This document shows positions 1-11,099 of a stretch of 64,000 nt of DNA, piece by piece. This stretch comes from Piezodorus guildinii (taxonomy: Eukaryota; Arthropoda; Insecta; Hemiptera; Pentatomidae), in NCBI GenBank assembly GCA_023052935.1, contig CM041297.1, positions 52,619,917 through 52,683,916 of the forward strand, written 5' to 3'. The notes beneath the pieces were generated by a model. It did no database searches. It worked only from the letters and a program-made list of their open reading frames with translations, and was not told where the DNA came from. Position numbers and translations under genes: made by a program. Within the stretch, counting starts at the first letter, position 1, and every line of letters begins with the position of its first letter.

Positions 1-137
1 AACAGAGAAACACGAAATTTACCACTTAAAACATAGAATAAGTTATAAAAATCCTAGTAAAAAATATATCACTTTTATAACCTTATATCACCAAAAACAA
101 CAGGTAATATATTTTGTTCTCAACAAAATGTATTTAT

Positions 138-140
<3 letters not shown>

Positions 141-231
<91 letters not shown>
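141..231. repeat. Uninterrupted poly(T) tract of about 91 bases
   Basis: A pure T run starts after 'tatttattga' and ends before 'cttaaagctc'. It is long for a homopolymer and is probably the reverse complement of the poly(A) tail of a retroelement lying on the minus strand to its right. I could not recognise that element in the following 300 bases, which are AT-rich and otherwise featureless. Homopolymers this long are often miscounted in assemblies. Confidence 0.9.
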
Positions 232-599
232 CTTAAAGCTCTACATTTTGAAACCCTTGCATATGTACATAGATTATGCCTATAATACAAATTAATTAAT
301 AGCTTAATTTATTTTTGTATCTGTGCAGTATCTGATTGTAGTCTACATGGAAGGGCCAAAACGTAGGATTTTACAACAAAATGAAGTATACTATTTTCTT
401 TTATGGTAATCGCAACAAACTAAGTATCAAAAAATTATTATTTAGAATTATATTTTATGTTAACAGCTTAAGTGCTTTTTTTCCACACCACTTATTCATA
501 GATTGTTCTATGTAGCTTATGGCAAATCTCTGGTATTAAAACTCATAGAACAAAGTTCAACTCAGAACAATATAAATGAATAAAGACAGATAGTTTAAG

Positions 600-790
600 A
601 TGTTCGTTAATTTCAAATTTCATTGCATGTAGGTTTCAGATTGAAATAGTTTGATAGGGTTAATGCCAAATTTTAAAAATTTCAAATTTCTTCCTCTAAA
701 CTACATTAAAGTTTGTCGAAAATTTGATTAAGAATAATTAGCCATATCTGCTTGTTAGGAATGATAAAAAAATGGATAAATATGAAATAT
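600..790 (-). repeat. Degenerate fragment of the HINE-like family
   Basis: The stretch with 'tgtaggttt', 'gatagggttaatgccaaatttt' and 'cttcctctaaactac' follows, in order and orientation, the middle of the full copy at 3193-4133 (its 'taggttgtatttgg', 'gacagggcttaaatgccgat' and 'cctcccctaaagtacc'). Divergence is high and both ends are missing. It is an old, truncated copy. Confidence 0.6.
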
Positions 791-817
791 TAAAGAATTT
801 TAATTAAAAGTGTACTT

Positions 818-1031
818 GGGGTTACCGGTAACATGGTGGTTAACATAATAGCCTCTTATGTCAAAAGTCCCGGGTTCAAACCCGCAGGTGGGCCTAGGAT
901 TTTTTAATGGGAGTAAAAAATCTGTATGCCGTTCTTCGGAGGGGACGTTAAAAAGGTGGTCCCGAGCCTTTGTGATGCCAGGTACTCGTTAAACATCCCT
1001 ATCCTAATTAAACCCGGATAGGCAGGATTTT
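818..1031 (+). mobile_element. tRNA-derived SINE (family A), 3'-truncated, left arm of an inverted pair
   Basis: The head resembles a tRNA: an A-box-like 'tggtggttaacat' and a B-box-like 'gggttcaaacccgc' about 45 bases later, the two internal RNA polymerase III promoter boxes typical of SINEs. The body carries 'aatgggagtaaaaaatc', 'ccgttcttcgga' and 'ggtactcgtt', all shared with the copies at 1036, 33441 and 48503. It stops inside the body near 'aggcaggatttt', where the oppositely oriented copy begins, so the two lie tail to tail. Confidence 0.85.
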
Positions 1032-1035
1032 TAAC

Positions 1036-1335
1036 AGTTTGTTTCTTTGTTTATTTATTTAACGTCCTTTTATGCTGCTGTGGCTAATCGGCACGATGCT
1101 ACAGTGGGAGTCCTAAATTTTGCCTGTTCGGGTTTTATAAGGATAGGGATCTTCAACGAGTATCTGTCATCGCACAGGCCGGGACCACTTTTTAACGTTC
1201 CATCCGAAGGACGGCATAACAAAGGATTTTTTACTCCCATTAAAAATTCTAGGGCCACCTGCGGGTTTGAACCCGGGACCTTAGGCATAGGAGGCTGTTA
1301 TGCTAACCACCACGCTACAGGTAACCCCTATTTAA
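1036..1335 (-). mobile_element. tRNA-derived SINE (family A), nearly full length, right arm of an inverted pair
   Basis: On the minus strand this reads: tRNA-like head with 'gggttcaaacccgc', then the 'aatgggagtaaaaaat' and 'ccgtccttcgga' body, a conserved 3' half ending 'cacagcagcataaaagg', and an (AAAT/AAAC)-type tail seen on the plus strand as 'gtttctttgtttatttattt'. A 98-codon frame across it on the plus strand is a by-product of the SINE and not a gene. Confidence 0.88.
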
Positions 1336-1654
1336 ACAGCTAATTATACAATAATATATTTGTTTTAGTTTTATAGGGCCTTCTATAACAATTATTGTCA
1401 AGATTTGATTTTCTGAGATATTAATAATGTGAGGTAATGTTTCAGATAAAGGAACATTGCGAACTTTGTGTGAAGGAATTAAATTTGTGGACCAATTGCC
1501 TTCTCTTTAATTAAAAGGAGAGAAAAATGGTCCTAACAATAAATAAATATTATTTATTATCAATAATGAATCTTAGTATAGTCAAAAACAAAAAAATACT
1601 AACAGCAAAATTCGAGATCTTATGTTTAAAGGTGCCTAGAACCCGAATAATGAA

Positions 1655-1990
1655 TTAAAATAATCCGTCTGCCTAATGCCGTAAGCGGCTTTTTACCAAA
1701 ACTACTTGACCGATTTTTTCAAGATTCGCCACAAAAAATACCACGGTATCTGACGGTAATCCTAACACCTCAGCGTTGATATGCGCCGTATAATTTTTAA
1801 ATGGAGACCGATTACAAATGTTTTGATTCAATAAATCAGTTTTTGTAGCTTGAGAATATTTTGGATACAGTTTTAAGAACAGGATTGGGTGACGAACGAA
1901 AAAAAAAATATATTAATAAGAAAATTGAAAAATGCTCATAACTCAGTTATTTTAGAAGATAAAGAAAAAATTATTTAGTATTCTTTAATT
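1655..1990 (+). repeat. Interspersed repeat family X, first copy
   Basis: Shares an ordered set of diverged blocks with 48945-49165: 'gccgtaagcggc' versus 'gccgtccacggc', 'accgattttttcaa' versus 'tattttttttaaa', 'cgccacaaaaaatac' versus 'ggcacaaaaatac', 'gatcctaacac...cgttgatatgcgcc', and a tail with 'aactcagttatttt.gaagata'. No coding potential and no clear terminal repeats. It could be a non-autonomous DNA transposon or Helitron relative; the class is undetermined. Confidence 0.6.
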
Positions 1991-2295
1991 AGGGCACTAA
2001 GATTAATAATAAAAAAGAAAAAAAAAGGGAAGTAAAATAGAAATGTTATCTATATATGGTACCATATAACTTAGATATTTTCGAATATAGGGAAAAATAC
2101 ATATTTAGGGACCTTTTTCTAATAATTGTTGAATCTTCAGACACTTTAATATCATTTTAGAGAATTTGTCAAAAAAATAACGAATCACATGAGGACTGGC
2201 CTGAAGATATCAAGGGTATTTTTGAATAGTTAATTTACCAATTACCGTACTAAATATATTTGAACAATACATATATATTGGTTATATTGTTACAA

Positions 2296-2298
<3 letters not shown>

Positions 2299-2358
<60 letters not shown>
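2299..2358. repeat. (TA)n microsatellite
   Basis: About 60 bases of perfect TA dinucleotides. The rest of 2000-2700 is AT-rich with nothing else I can recognise. Confidence 0.97.
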
Positions 2359-2361
<3 letters not shown>

Positions 2362-2700
2362 AAGATATACAAATGTGAATATTATGTTGTTTTTTTTTAC
2401 ATTGTTTCATACACTTTTAGTTACAGACAATAGTAATTTTGCAGACATTGAAAAAATATTAAGGGAGACAAGATATAATTCTATGTAGCTTTATTTTTGG
2501 CTTCCATTACACCTCATGTATTTTAGAAACTTGAAATGTTTTTAAAAATATCGAAAAATATTATTCATATTTTTTTTTTCTTATAACTTCTTTTTTAAAA
2601 TCAAAATACAGACATTTTACAGTGCAAGTAGAAGCCACTGTGTCAGTGTGTGGGAAAGGAGTTGACCTGCGGTAATTTAATAAAAGTACAATAACAAACA

Positions 2701-3160
2701 TTAACACACTACACTGTAAGATACAATGCAATACTTAAATACTATACCACAATTTCTTATAAAGAAACAGTAACACGCTACACAGTAAAGAACAATATAA
2801 TACTTGAAGATTATAATAACAAAAATAAATAAATAAACTTTATTTACATATTTACATTTTGACAAAATGTTAACAATGATTTTGGATGAGTCATCCTTAC
2901 AATCAGAAAATATTTTTGTTTTCTTGTGATTATAGTACATTAGCCTAAATGGCAAACATATGGTGAAATCAAATTGAGGATATATTGCATTGTAGGAAAA
3001 AGTATACAAAAAACCTACGCATATAAAAAAAGCCTACGCATTTTATTTTTTTTTTTTTAAATAAATATACTTTATTCACATATTTACATTTTGACAAAAT
3101 GTTAACAATATAATAATACAATTATAAAGAAACAGTGACACGGTACACTTTTATTTATTA
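2701..3160 (-). repeat. Two related short repeats, probably 3' tails of a minus-strand retroelement
   Basis: The segment 'actttatt.acatatttacattttgacaaaatgttaacaat' occurs near 2836 and again near 3068, each preceded by A/T-rich 'aaataaata'. On the minus strand these end in AATAAA-like signals, as retroelement 3' ends do. The phrase 'ataaagaaacagt.acac' also occurs three times (near 2760, 3125 and a partial). The source element is not identified. Confidence 0.5.
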
Positions 3161-3192
3161 TTTTTTTTTGAATAAATAGATTTTTTTTCCGT

Positions 3193-4133
3193 TTTTACTT
3201 TCACTTTCTATTGTAATATATATAGTAAGGGGAAGTATTGCGATCGTGAAAATTTTTCAACGGAAATACACGTTTTAGGGTCCCTTGAGTCCAAATAACC
3301 AAGTCCCGCAAAAAGGTCTGTGTGTGTGTGTGTGTGTGTGTGTCTGTGTCTGTGTGTGTGTGTGTGTGCGTGTGTAGTAACTCCCGAGCGGAAACGGTAA
3401 GTCCTATGAAACTGAAATTTCATATTTAAGACAACTATACGCCCGAGATGTGACAAAACTTTTTTCATCAAAATGAGCTTACCAGAAGAGGCACTTTATA
3501 CCTAGCATTTTGCACCCTTTTTTTGATTTTCTCGAAAACGGTTCCGACGATTTTGATTAAACTCGCAATATTGATGTAAAATTTAATGGGCTTTAATATC
3601 ATTTAGGTTGTATTTGGATAAAAATAGTTTGACAGGGCTTAAATGCCGATATTTTAAATTGTCCTCCCCTAAAGTACCTTTAATTCTGTAGATTCAATAA
3701 CAATAACTAGATTATCTTGTTAACGCTGATGAAAAACAGGTAAATATATAAATTGAATAAATTCGATACCCAACTAAAGGAGAAAACAGAAAAAATATTT
3801 GTTTAATGCAATTTTTCGTTTTTGAACATAAGAGCAGTAATATACATGTATGATATACCGTTGGAAAGCTAAAGATTTTAGAAAAAATATTATCTCATAC
3901 ACAAGCTTTTAAAAGTTAATAGAGAGTGATGAAATGAACATAAAACTAACTGATTATTTTAGATAACAAAATAAAAGATTTTTTAATAAAACACATGTTT
4001 CTATATAAATTAAATTTAATTAATTCTTTAATAGTTTCACGTATTTTTAACGCTAACTGTATTTGAAAATTGTTATATTGATTTTAAAAATCGAGGTAAG
4101 TGAAAGTCGTGTGTTGCCCGCACCAGATTTTTT
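3193..4133 (-). mobile_element. HINE-like non-autonomous element, copy A, full length
   Basis: One end is 'ttttactttcacttt' followed by an AT palindrome ('tatatatagtaagg'); the other is 'ggtaagtgaaagtc' followed by 'gtgtgttgcccgcaccaga'. The subterminal 12-mer ACTTTCACTTAC is thus present in inverted orientation near both ends. Inside is a (GT)n array of variable length (3319-3376). Sub-terminal inverted repeats, a 3' palindrome and an internal microsatellite are the described hallmarks of DINE-1/HINE elements (non-autonomous Helentrons); that assignment is inference. The 87-codon minus-strand frame through the (AC)n array is not supported as a gene. Confidence 0.8.
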
Positions 4134-4639
4134 GATTTAATGATGCAATATATAATCCTTTTAAAAACAGGTGCTTTTAAAATTTGATACTGTTAATAAT
4201 TATGACGACACTGCTGATGAAGCTGTGAAAGAATAGATATGTGGTATAATAGATAAATGTGTGGTAGGTAATGCATTTATTAAAATAATTTATTAAAATT
4301 TTGACATTAGATGTAAAAAAAAAAAAAAATGTATAAAGCCATAAAAAAAATTTAATTTTTTATGGATGCTCGAAAATAGCTCTAGAGGCTGAAACGTTGT
4401 GATGTCTAAAAATTAAATAAATAAAAAAAGGTGTCAAATACTTCTTCTGTCGAGCGGCCAAATATATATCGCACAAATATTGAACCAAAAGAAAACTTAG
4501 GACAATGATGAGAAAATGTGTTATTAAGTCATAATTTTATGATAACGTAAGATTGGCATACTTATCCCTTGAATAATTTCCATTCGGAATAACCTGAGTA
4601 TTATCGGAGAGGTAATATTATACCGGATATAATGGAGAG

Positions 4640-4910
4640 GAGATGGGATGACCTAGAGCGACCGGCAGTTTATGGAAGAGCTGGATATAAGCCGGATCAA
4701 TGTGTGTTTCCCCCACCCTGGAGTTTTTCGGAGCCCGCCCCCTGCGCACGACACATGTGTGGGCCACGCCCCGGCCGCTCCCACCTCCCACGTACACATA
4801 CACGATACACGATACATTCCCTCCCCACCGGACCTCCCTCCACATCCTCCCACTCCCCAGGATATACATATATAAATACATCGGGGTCAAGGGGTCGCCG
4901 ATCGTTTAGT
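4640..4910. other. GC-rich, pyrimidine-rich block ending in a TATA-like motif
   Basis: Strong compositional contrast with its surroundings: long C/T-rich stretches on the plus strand ('ccacctcccacgtac', 'ctccctccacatcctcccac') between very AT-rich flanks. It is followed by 'tatataaata' (about 4868) and, about 35 bases on, 'tttagttc', which resembles an arthropod initiator. No repeat copies are visible elsewhere in the window. Several overlapping frames are open on both strands because stop codons are rare in such sequence, so I call no gene. It could be a promoter-proximal or conserved non-coding element; function unknown. Confidence 0.5.
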
Positions 4911-5214
4911 TCAAGGTGTCCTGAATTATATTTAACCTGCAATGCTGAGGGGATCTCTAAGGTCTATCCTTGGAAGGAAGTTTTAGTTGTACAGGGTGAT
5001 TTTAAATACATATACATAATAATATTAAATTTTTAGGAAGATATATATATTAATTGGTTCTTAATTATTCCAAACGTTTAACATAATAATAAATTGTTTA
5101 TTTATTCTTAGACTAGTCCCTTTAGAATAATTTTACAAAATATTTAAATAGAACTTTAGTATTTTAGAGTACAATAATGAAACAAATAAAATATAATAAA
5201 TGAAATTTTTGTAA

Positions 5215-5560
5215 AATTTATTTTTATTGAAATTTACAACTGTATATTATTATACAAGTAAATATGCTACAATGATAAAACACATGTAGAGAAACTGTCC
5301 ATTGGAAGCACTCTTTAGTAGTGAGTCTAAACAAGAAGGTCTCGAGGCCATCTTATTTTCAGACGCCTCGGTGAATTATCAGGAATTGAAGAGGAAGCAA
5401 GGATTGAAACAAATGGATTAGAGTGGGAGTGGAGATTTTGATGGAAGGAGTCATACCTGGTACGGGCCAAATCAGCAACAGATGGAACATTAAGGTCATT
5501 GTGGATGATTTTATTCGTGACTAAGTAAGGAGCGTTAAGGATTTAAAATAAAAAAATTAA
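5215..5560 (-). mobile_element. 3' end of a Jockey-like non-LTR element (family J2), truncated
   Basis: The reverse complement reads from RT C-terminal sequence into a 3' untranslated tail and ends 'acaactgtaaatttcaataaaaata', matching the 3' end of the better copy at 34014-34841. The block 'ctcgaggccatctt.ttttcagacgcctc' corresponds to the terminal W-P-R-D-L-L-V codons of the J2 polyprotein. Stops interrupt the frame. It abuts the start of the forward Jockey copy at 5596. Confidence 0.75.
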
Positions 5561-5574
5561 CCGACATACAACAC

Positions 5575-7165
5575 GAAAGTTATGTACAGAAATTCTTGGA
5601 CTCTCCTCTTCCCATGTCTCTTCCACCAAAATCCTTTACTCCTTCCGAGGTATCTAGACAGATTATGAAAATGCCGAAAAGAAAGACTCCTGGTTACGAC
5701 CTTATCACTGCTGAGGTGCTTCAAAAAATCCCAAGAAAAGCTTTAGTATTTCTTACTACATTATACAATGCTATACTCAGGACGACCAAATTCCCCATTC
5801 AATGGAAATATTCTACGATTTCAATGATACACAAACCTAACAAAGACAAATACAGACCTGATTCCTATAGACCAATTAGCCTTCTTCCAGTATGCTCAAA
5901 AATATTTGAAAAATTATTGTACGGACGCATTATTAACATACTGACTGACCACATCATATTACCAGACCATCAATTCGGATTTCGCTCTTTTCACTCCACA
6001 ACACAACAGCTACACAGAGTAACGGACTTTATTTTCACTGCACTTGAACTAAAACAATACGCTTCTGGGTCATTTTTGGATGTTACTCAAGCTTTTGATA
6101 GGGTGTGGCACCAGGGTCTTCTTTTTAAACTAAAACCCATACTTCCAAGCACTTATTATCTAGTTTTACAATCTTTTCTCTATGACCGCTACTTTTCTGT
6201 CCGACAGGGTTCCGAGACCTCATCAGTCAAGCCAGTCTCTGCAGGAGTTCCCCAAGGTTCTATCCTGGCCCCACTTCTGTACTTAATATACACATATGAC
6301 TTACCGACAAACGAAAACATCCTAACTGCGACTTATGCCGACGACACTGCAATTATTACTAAAAACACAGACCCTACACAGGCCAGTATGACTTTACAAC
6401 ATCACTTAGACAATGTGCAAAACTGGTTACATTTACACTTAAACATGGAACCTGCCCTCCAGTTTACATAGACAATCACCAGATACCACAATCAAACACA
6501 GTAACGTACTTAGGACTTATTTTTGACAAAAGGTTGACATGGGGCCCACACGTCAAGACTAAACGTAAAACTCTAAATTTTCGACTGAGACTATTGTATT
6601 CGATACTTCATAGACATTCTAAATTACCTATCAGACAGAAACTTAACGTATACACTTATTTATTAAAACCAATATGGACTTACGCTTGCCAAATATACGG
6701 ACCTGCTAAAAAGACACACATACGAAAAATACAAACATTTCAATCGCAATTTTTAAGACTGGCAACGAACTCACCACTATATGTTTCAAACGATACCCTT
6801 CATAATGACTTACGTATTCCTACTACAACAAACCACATTCGATCGACTTACAAACGATTTCACGACAAACTAAATGGACACATAAACAAACTTGTGCAAA
6901 ACATGGCTACAACCGACATACCATCCATAACTCGGCGTAGGCTGAAAAGGAGTTGGATGAGGGATCTCCTGACCTAAAAATATAGTTCTGCTTAATGTCA
7001 GGAGGATGCACCACTGGGTGCTGTCTCCCTCATGCCTAACCACGCCATGTTTACTTAGATTTTAGCACATTTGCTGATTTTAATTTTTTTTTACAGGTGT
7101 AAATAAAATATTAAGTGAAAAAAAAAAAATAAAAAAAAAAATAAAAAAATAAAATAAAAATGAAG
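5575..7165 (+). pseudogene. Jockey-like non-LTR retrotransposon copy (family J1): reverse transcriptase with 3' UTR and A-rich tail
   Basis: The 5' part is missing. The frame 5596-6471 (291 codons) enters within the RT fingers (K-R-K-T-P-G-Y-D) and runs through R-P-I-S-L-L-P, the first catalytic motif (D-V-T-Q-A-F-D-R-V-W), G-V-P-Q-G-S-I-L-A-P and the YADD box (T-Y-A-D-D-T-A-I). An internal deletion near 6447 removes the segment after the primer-grip region; the second frame (6534-6977, 147 codons) resumes at T-Y-L-G-L-I-F-D-K-R-L-T-W and ends R-S-W-M-R-D-L-L-T, the usual end of Jockey-type ORF2. No RNase H domain follows, consistent with that clade. A ~110-base 3' UTR and an A-rich tail (7118-7165) complete it. 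It is 5'-truncated and frame-broken, so inactive. The same family supplies the fragment inserted at 61530. Confidence 0.9.
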
Positions 7166-7185
7166 AAGAAAATCCCATTGGTATC

Positions 7186-7430
7186 TGCTGCTCAACTTCG
7201 CTGAATAAGGAATGGGACAGAAAGGAAGTGATTGAATAGGATTTGAAGGTCGAAAGAGTATCGGAATGATGAATATATGAGGGAATGGAATTCCATACTG
7301 ACGAGGAACGAATTAGGAAGGATCTGTCGAAATCTTCGGTTCGATTTAAAAAAAAAATAATTCAAACATACTTTGTGTACATTGTATTGTATTGCATGTA
7401 CGGATTGGTGAAACAGAAACTTAAACACAG
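7186..7430 (-). repeat. Non-LTR 3'-terminal coding fragment (family shared with 37000-37150)
   Basis: Near-matching sequence occurs at 37000-37150: 'agggaatggaattccata.' and 'gacgagga.cg.attaggaagg..c.gtcgaaat'. On the minus strand it reads F-L-V-S-M-E-F-H-S-L-I-Y-S-S-F-R-Y, resembling the hydrophobic, aromatic-rich end of several retrotransposon polyproteins. The 78-codon minus-strand frame is probably a relic of that. Clade unresolved. Confidence 0.5.
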
Positions 7431-8459
7431 ATATTCTCGTACAATGAAAAATATCTGGATCCTATTATTTGATTTAAGTATAAGAAACTGTATAAAATAT
7501 ACTTGTGAGAGATCTTATATTATTTTTTGTAAATTTTTTATTAAAATATCATTATTCGGCTATTTGGTTATTTGTTACTGTATATTTATCAGTTATTACT
7601 GTATATAAATAGGTTAAGAATGTTTATGTATTTATGTAAACAATTAGGGATAAAAAAAAAAAAAAAGCTATTAGGTTATTTACTACATTTCATTATCTCC
7701 CTACATAACAAACCTATGTTCAGTCTTTGACTCTGAAACTCTCTGAATTTTTTCTAAGTTCACAAATGAGCCTTTAAGCCATTTTTTTTTGTTTTAATTA
7801 TTCAATTTAAATCTTTGTCCAATACGCAGTACCTAAATTTACATCTATTTATTTGTTTACAGTTTTAGGTGCCATGTACAATAAAAAAGGTTAGAGACAC
7901 CATTAACACATATTATTTACAGCATTGAAAATAATTTGTTTTGTTTTTACAGGAAAGTCGACAAATTTTCTTGGCGTTTGTGTGGTTAATTGTTACTTTA
8001 TAACTTTGGAGAAGCGGCCTAAATTTAGCATCTAATAATGTAATAATTAATTACCTAATGAATAGGTATGTATTATTGCCTACTATCTTGTGTATAAGTA
8101 CGTTATGGAAAGTATTTAACTCATCGAACACCAGCAAGATTGAGCCTTGAACATTAACACCCTATAACAAAGAGTCGTAGCTCTGCAGGATTAATCAATA
8201 TATCAGCACTGACAGTGAAAGTTGATAAATACGAATGAGTTAGGGGTATTGTGATCGATTTACAAATTTAATTAACACACTAAAATATTTTTATCTTACA
8301 CATAAAATAATTTCATATTTATATTTAATTATTTTGTAGGAAACTTTTTTCTAATCGTATCCCCAAATATTTTTATCAGTTATTTGTTATTAAGTATATA
8401 ATAACAAACTGACAAGGTTGGTTTTAGCCTAAAGTATATTTTATCATAATGTGGCAATG

Positions 8460-8461
<2 letters not shown>

Positions 8462-8517
<56 letters not shown>

Positions 8518-8526
8518 TATATATAC
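8462..8526. repeat. (TA)n microsatellite
   Basis: About 60 bases of AT dinucleotides with one 'aatat' phase slip. The flanks, 7650-9120, are AT-rich; about 60 bases downstream is 'ggccataggctgaaaatacg', one of several related short motifs reported under findings. Nothing else is recognisable there. Confidence 0.95.
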
Positions 8527-9119
8527 ATATATTTATGTATGCAATAGAAAGGACAGATTGAAGTAAGATCCTTGAAAATGGCCATAGGCTGAAAATACGT
8601 TATAAAAGAAAAATAAAATAAAAGGATTCTTGACTAAAAAATATGGATCATTTTTTCTATTTAAAAAGAATCTAAAAATAAATGTATTCACTCAAATAAA
8701 TTACATATATAAAAATTAATTATACATTTTCTTACCGAGGGAATCAAATTGGTTGGATTATTACATACATAAAAAATTCAGAAACATTTAAATATATTAA
8801 GATGTTAATCAGTATCCCTTACTTCTTCTTCGAATCCATATTTTTTAAGAGATGGCGAGGAAGATAACTGATGTGGTGAAAGAACGAAATAGTGCATGTA
8901 GTGAAGGAATGCTGGGATCTGGAGGCAAAAATAAGATTATTTTAAATAATGTTAAAAAAAAACTTTAGGGAATACTTGGATGTACTTTAGTTCAAACCGA
9001 TAAGAACATGTTTTATTTTATTTTTATTGTAAGTGATAAAAATAAATATTGAAAGTAATCTAAAATGAAAGGAGGAGTGAGAATTTTTTTTATAATTTCA
9101 AAACCATACCTGTATCTCC

Positions 9120-9715
9120 CATAAGGGAAATGAAATGAAAAACTTCTTTATTAACCTTGTCTAAAGTCCCTTAAGAATAAAATAAAAATACATAATTGAT
9201 GACCGGAACAATGTGGTCATGGCTATGAACAACAAATTTTTAAACTAAAAAAAAAATTATTAAGGTTGTAAAATATGTACATATTTACTAATCAGACTCT
9301 TGGAATGAAAAAAAACAAACAGAAATAGCTACTTCATCAGTGATAATTGAAATTATATAAACATAAGAAAATTGGTATTTCTAGCATCTGCAGTTTGAGG
9401 TTATTGTCTGTTTGACTGGGAAGGAGAAGGTGATTAAAAGGAGCAATTTAAGGAGGAACGCAGTTCTTACATGACGGATCTCAGGAGGGATACAATTCCA
9501 AAGAGAGGTTGATTTGACTAGAAAGGACTTGTCAAAGGCAGGAGTACGGTGAGGAGGAGAGTAGAGGTCAGAAAGACGGGATCTGGTGGAACGGGACTGG
9601 ATTGATGACTTAAATTGAAGGGTTTGGAAGATATAGCTGGGACTTTGAGTTCTGATAACCTGGTAGAGGAAGGAAGCTAGGAATACTGGCATCTGTAACG
9701 AGGATAAAGTTCCCT
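9120..9715 (-). pseudogene. 3' end of a non-LTR retrotransposon (family K), minus strand
   Basis: The minus strand has an open frame of 103 codons (9381-9692) containing S-R-S-T-R-S-R-L-S-D-L-Y, then S-L-W-N-C-I-P-P-E-I-R-H-V and F-S-F-P-V-K-Q-T. The pattern 'x-W-N-x-(I/L)-P-x-x-(I/V)-R' is the recurrent C-terminal signature of several non-LTR RT polyproteins. Below it (9120-9370) is a 3' UTR that also occurs, oppositely oriented, at 46160-46640. The 5' part of the element is missing. The clade is uncertain; no RNase H is visible. Confidence 0.7.
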
Positions 9716-9787
9716 TAACCAGCCGTAATGCTGGAGAAGGATCTGATTATTCTATAAAGCTAATATTATTATTAGTTTGAATGAAAG

Positions 9788-11085
9788 GAAATAAAATTAC
9801 TGGCATATGCGGACGATATCACATTGTAGCAACTGACCCTAAACATTACAGCTAATGATAAATGGTATGGAAAAATATTGTCAAATCTGGAATTTAGAGG
9901 TCAATTTAAATAAGTCTAAAATATTAATTTTCAGAAATCGAGGAGGTAAACGTGGGCGAAATGAAAAATGGGTTTTCAATAGCCAAGCAATAGAGGTAGT
10001 GAATGAATATAAATACCTGGGTATTATCCTTACACCCACACTATCCTTAAAATAACATCTACAGCAGAAGTTATCAAAAGCAAAAATGGCAATCAACTCC
10101 ATATAGAAAAATTTCCTATCAAACAATAGTATAACCTATAAATCAAAACTTGAAGTGTTTAATGCCGTTTTTAAATCATTCATAGGATATGTATCTCAGG
10201 CATAGGGAAGTAATTAATATATAGAAACTGAAAACGTTTATTATTTCATTAAACAATTATTTAGCCTGCCACAAGCCACACCGTCATACCTACTGAACAT
10301 TGAAACAAAAATAGTCCCAATGTTCATGGAAACATTAAAAATACAAAACAACTATAATCTAAAAGTTAAAAATCTACCAACAATAGACTGCCACGTTTCA
10401 TAAATGAGGAATAATCAAAACAAAATATTTTCTGGATTAAAGATGTAACAGAACTGGCTGAAAAACATAATATTTCTATAGACATTCAACTTAACAACAA
10501 ATAAAAAGGCGCTCTAATCTTACGGCAATTTAGACAATCACTGACAGGTATTTATAGATTAAAATGTTTACAAAGGGCTATAGTCTTAGAAAAAATGTTT
10601 GTATATAAAAACTTAGATTATGATTATGGGACGCAATATTTGTTTGATACCAAATTAAGTTTTAATGGGGCGAAATGGATATTTAAAGTTAGATGTGAGT
10701 TCGTATACCTGAACTATCTTAATGGACTGAACTGGATGGCTGTGTATAAATAATGTAAAATTGCATGGCCTTACAGATATAAACTTATAAAAGAGTTTAA
10801 CTATATTTAAAAATTGTAATATATTTATATATGTAACTGTTTATTATTATTGTTTTGAGCCTGATAATGAAATAGTTGAATCAGTGAGTGAGATTGTTTT
10901 ACTGTTATTGTGTAGTGTATTGTATATGTATATAGCTACTGTTACATAAATTGTAAAATTGAACAGGTCGGCTCCGGACTAGACGGTCTAATAGACCATA
11001 GTTCTATTAATGGTTTTTTATATGTTATATTTTTGTTGTAATATGCTTAAATAAAAAAAAAACAAAAAAAAAAAACAGTTATCTA
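9788..11085 (+). pseudogene. Non-LTR reverse transcriptase remnant with 3' UTR and A-rich tail (family L)
   Basis: Translation starts at an RT catalytic box (L-L-A-Y-A-D-D-I-T-L) near 9797, passes a stop, and resumes as the frame 9855-10055: W-N-L-E-V-N-L-N-K-S-K-I-L-I-F, then V-N-E-Y-K-Y-L-G-I-I-L-T-P. Both patterns are typical of the palm/thumb of non-LTR RTs. Downstream codons continue to about 10770 with many stops (for example A-I-V-L-E-K-M-F-V-Y). A 3' UTR with 'agacggtctaatagacca' and AATAAA ends in an A-rich tail at 11048-11080. Decayed, no intact domain. Confidence 0.8.
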
Positions 11086-11099
11086 TCTATCTAATATTA

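Noticed and set aside
1047..1343. 98-codon frame and similar frames at 33503-33733 and 18156-18374
   Set aside because: They lie entirely or mainly within tRNA-derived SINEs and are explained by them.
3208..3471. A related frame (M-K-K-V-L-S-x-L-G-R-I-V-V-L-N) in several HINE-like copies, including one through the (AC)n array
   Set aside because: It shifts frame at the microsatellite in copy C, loses part in copy D, and follows nucleotide similarity with no sign of protein-level constraint. Treated as a by-product of repeat homology.
4632..5036. 134-codon frame plus overlapping frames on both strands
   Set aside because: Several frames are open at once because the GC-rich, pyrimidine-rich sequence has few stop codons. 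No motif, no codon bias that singles one out.
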